A stretch of DNA of 14,471 bases. Origin: CAZCAC01 sp964496575 (lineage in GTDB: Bacteria > Planctomycetota > UBA1135 > GCA-002686595). The position numbers and the translations under genes are program-made. Of the stretch, positions 12,747-14,471 are shown in pieces; positions within the stretch are counted from its first letter, which is position 1, and the number at the start of each line of letters is the position of its first letter. The stretch lies in NCBI GenBank assembly GCA_964496575.1, contig CAZCAC010000178.1, positions 1 to 14,471 of the forward strand, read 5' to 3'. Below the pieces are notes generated by a model. That model worked only from the letters and a program-made list of their open reading frames with translations, was not told where the DNA came from and searched no databases.

Positions 12747-14336
12747 ATGAAGATCAAGGCCACTCTCGTCACCGTCACTCGCCGCACCGCCGTCGCACTG
12801 AAGCGTCTCGGGATCCTGACCTTCGCGGGACTGAAGCGCCTGGGGATGAGCCGCGCCGCGCGCGCCCTGCGCCGCCCCGCGCTCGTCCTCTCGCGCGACG
12901 TCGCTCTCGGCGCGGTCGCGGCCGGGCTGCTCCTCTTCGTCGGCTCCTTCAGCTTCGTCAAGGTGCGCCCCGGAGAGGTCGCGGTGCGCCAGGTGAACTG
13001 GGGCTCCGGCAGCGGCATCGAGGCCGAGGACCACGGGCCGGGGCTCTACTTCAGCCCGCCCTTCACCGACTCGTGGCATCACCTCGACGCGCGCACTCGC
13101 GTCGTCTCCTTCTCGTGGGAGTCGGAGGGCGGCCAGCACCCGATCCTCGAGGTGCGCACCCGCGAGGGCAACTCCGCGCAGGCCGCGGTGACGGTGCCGT
13201 ACCGCATCAAGTCCGGGCAGGCTCACCGCATCGTCGAGGACGGCATCAAGCTCTCGTGGGAGCGCCGGGTGAAGACGACGGTGGAGAAGGTGCTGCTCGA
13301 GGACCTCGCCGAGCTCGGCTCGGAGGAGTTCGCCGACTCCGACCGCCGCCTCGCGGTGTGCGATCGGGCGCTGGTCAAGCTGAACGCGCAGCTCGCCGCG
13401 CACCACGTCGAGGCGGACGGCATCTACATCACCGGCGTCTACTTCCCTCCGACCTGGGAGAAGAAGCAGCAGCAGCGCCAGCTCGACGGCCAGACGTTGA
13501 AGACCGACCGGGTGCTGGCGCGGCTGAAGGCGAAGAAGCTGCAGAACGACTTCAAGGCGCAGGAGCTCGACCGCGAGGAGCAGGAGCTCGTCGCCGAGCT
13601 CGACCGCCAGTTCGAGGCGGAGCGGGTGCGGGCGGTCGATCAGGAGATCGAGCGCCAGAAGCTGGAGAACGAGTTCCTGGTTCAGAGCCTCGCGAAGGAG
13701 GAGCAGGAGTTGATCTCCGCGCTGACGCTCGAGTATCAGGAGCTGGAGCGAGAGGAGTACGAGCTCCCGCTGCAGGCGTTGCAGCTGGAGAACGCGGCGG
13801 CGGAGCAGCGGCAGGCCCGGGAGCTGCTCGACGCGGCGGAGGAGCTGGATCGCGCGTTCGCCGAGGAGAAGCTGGAACAGGGAGTCCGTCGCCTGGAGGA
13901 CCAGCGCCTCGCGGGCGAGCTCGCCGCGCAGGAGCTCGCGCGGGAGAGCCAGGATCTGGTCGCCGAGCTGGACCGCGAGATCGAGGCGGAGCGCCTCGCG
14001 CACCGCGGGCAGCTGCTGAGCCGGCGCCGTGCCGCGGAGGCGGAGTCCACGCGCCGGCGCCTCGAGGCGGACCTCGCCTACGAGCGCGCGATCGACGAGG
14101 GTGCGCTGGCGATGGAGGAGGCGGAGACGGTGCGCGAGGGTCTACGGGCCGCCGCTCTGGCCACGCCGGGTGGCCGGCTGTACCTCGCCCGCGAGGCGGC
14201 GTCGCAGCTGCGCTTCGACAAGGTGGTGCTCAACTCCAACGATCCGCGGGTGCCGTCGGTGCTCGACCTCGATCAGCTGGTCGGCTTGCTGATCGGCGTC
14301 AACCCCGAGGTTCCGGTGGGGAAGTCCGGCGAGTAG
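12747..14336 (+). CDS. Membrane-anchored SPFH/band-7 protein with 41-residue tandem repeats (SPFH-B)
   Basis: A 529-aa partner of SPFH-A. The first 50 residues are strongly basic and contain a doubled LKRLG motif; a membrane helix follows (about 51-70, DVALGAVAAGLLLFVGSFSF), predicting N-in topology with the rest periplasmic. The SPFH domain (about 70-245) begins VKVRPGEVAVRQVNWG, then GPGLYFSPPFTDSWHHLDAR, typical of HflK/prohibitin-like proteins, then LEVRTREGNSAQAAVTVPYR and GIYITGVYFPPTWEKK. Residues 266-429 are four 41-residue tandem repeats forming a charged helical rod. The C-terminal domain has LATPGGRLYLAREAASQL, LNSNDPRVPSVLDLD and LVGLLIG, which look like a conserved terminal motif. 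AAGGA at 12732-12736 lies 10 nt before the ATG, and the gap to SPFH-A is only 19 bp, so the two are one operon. The function beyond the SPFH fold is unknown. Confidence 0.85.
   Translation: MKIKATLVTVTRRTAVALKRLGILTFAGLKRLGMSRAARALRRPALVLSRDVALGAVAAGLLLFVGSFSFVKVRPGEVAVRQVNWGSGSGIEAEDHGPGLYFSPPFTDSWHHLDARTRVVSFSWESEGGQHPILEVRTREGNSAQAAVTVPYRIKSGQAHRIVEDGIKLSWERRVKTTVEKVLLEDLAELGSEEFADSDRRLAVCDRALVKLNAQLAAHHVEADGIYITGVYFPPTWEKKQQQRQLDGQTLKTDRVLARLKAKKLQNDFKAQELDREEQELVAELDRQFEAERVRAVDQEIERQKLENEFLVQSLAKEEQELISALTLEYQELEREEYELPLQALQLENAAAEQRQARELLDAAEELDRAFAEEKLEQGVRRLEDQRLAGELAAQELARESQDLVAELDREIEAERLAHRGQLLSRRRAAEAESTRRRLEADLAYERAIDEGALAMEEAETVREGLRAAALATPGGRLYLAREAASQLRFDKVVLNSNDPRVPSVLDLDQLVGLLIGVNPEVPVGKSGE
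13542..14033 (+). repeat. Four 123-bp tandem repeats encoding 41-residue helical units in SPFH-B
   Basis: Units are residues 266-306, 307-347, 348-388 and 389-429. By hand alignment unit 1 and unit 4 share about 20 of 41 residues, including AQEL, QxLVAELDR and EAER; unit 2 keeps NxF, Q-x-L and EEQEL, and unit 3 keeps ELDR and AFxEE. DNA similarity is also visible between units 1 and 4 (for example gcgcaggagctcg in both), which suggests expansion by tandem duplication. The sequence is highly charged with almost no helix breakers, except one Pro in unit 2. Confidence 0.85.
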
Positions 14337-14357
14337 GGGCGTGTCGGCCGGGAGCAG

Positions 14358-14432
14358 AAACCACAGAGCTCGGAAACCAGAACCAGAACCAGAACCAGAA
14401 ATTTAACCACAGAGGACACAGAGGACACAGAG
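14358..14432. repeat. CACAGAG-type and AACCAG tandem repeats (right end)
   Basis: Three related elements lie downstream of the SPFH-B stop. AAACCACAGAG is at 14358-14368. AACCAG is repeated four times at 14375-14398. AACCACAG at 14405 is followed by the 9-mer GAGGACACA twice (14412-14420, 14421-14429) and then GAG. The same kind of word occurs in reverse orientation at the left end of the window (33-42). The tract and the A/G-rich tail to 14471 are far lower in GC than the genes and contain no open frame. It is probably a dispersed intergenic repeat of unknown function; no transposase or target-site duplication is visible. Confidence 0.75.
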
Positions 14433-14471
14433 ATCAGAACCAGAAAGAAGATAATTACCAGAAGAAACGGC

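Noticed and set aside
11604..14003. Long minus-strand open frame (799 codons) opposite the SPFH genes
   Set aside because: Its Leu/Arg-rich repeats are the complement of the coiled-coil codons; the plus-strand genes have membrane helices, SPFH motifs and a good ribosome binding site.
12002..14033. The 120- and 123-bp repeats as a CRISPR or satellite array
   Set aside because: They are in-frame protein repeats without spacers, and are imperfect at DNA level.
1..14471. The inverted end repeats as termini of a 14-kb mobile element
   Set aside because: No transposase, integrase or target-site duplication is visible, the content is largely housekeeping, and the repeats are low-complexity words that need not mark element ends.

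Overview
This is a GC-rich bacterial window with tightly packed genes, short intergenic gaps and several 4-bp ATGA stop/start overlaps. There are twelve well-supported protein genes and one more tentative family call (the PaaA-like protein). I see no rRNA, tRNA, CRISPR array, transposase or integrase. Phylum cannot be fixed from the sequence. Hanks-type kinase relatives, small PAPS sulfotransferases, a free-standing secretin N-domain protein and CACAGAG-type intergenic repeats fit Planctomycetota, Acidobacteriota or a similar environmental lineage, but that is a guess.

Layout. (1) 119-2516, minus strand: secreted secretin-N-domain protein, then queC (7-deazaguanine/queuosine precursor), then mazG (NTP pyrophosphohydrolase), the last two translationally coupled. 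(2) 2711-3856, plus strand: an Mrp/ApbC-type Fe-S carrier ATPase that lacks the usual CxxC motif. (3) 3868-7554, minus strand: a five-gene run in the order pseudokinase, sulfotransferase, creatininase-family amidohydrolase, 4HBT thioesterase, metF. (4) 7711-8770, minus strand: a thioredoxin-like [2Fe-2S] ferredoxin followed at once by a PaaA-like ferritin-fold protein with no visible ExxH diiron motif. (5) 8866-9273, minus strand: a RidA-family protein. (6) 9473-11041, minus strand: a secreted, probably lipid-anchored GH99-like glycosidase. (7) 11192-14336, plus strand: two adjacent membrane-anchored SPFH/band-7 (HflK/HflC- or prohibitin-like) proteins.

The most unusual item is the SPFH pair. 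Each protein has one N-terminal membrane helix, an SPFH domain and a long helical rod built from four tandem repeats. The repeat is 40 residues in the first protein, with a Trp exactly every 40 residues, and 41 residues in the second. Matched rods in two neighbouring SPFH proteins suggest a heteromeric ring or cage with a defined height.

A second theme is family members that have lost signature residues: a kinase without the VAIK Lys, alphaC Glu or catalytic-loop Asn; an Mrp without CxxC; a PaaA-like protein without ExxH; and a RidA without its substrate-binding Arg. The two ends of the window carry CACAGAG-type short tandem repeats in opposite orientation.
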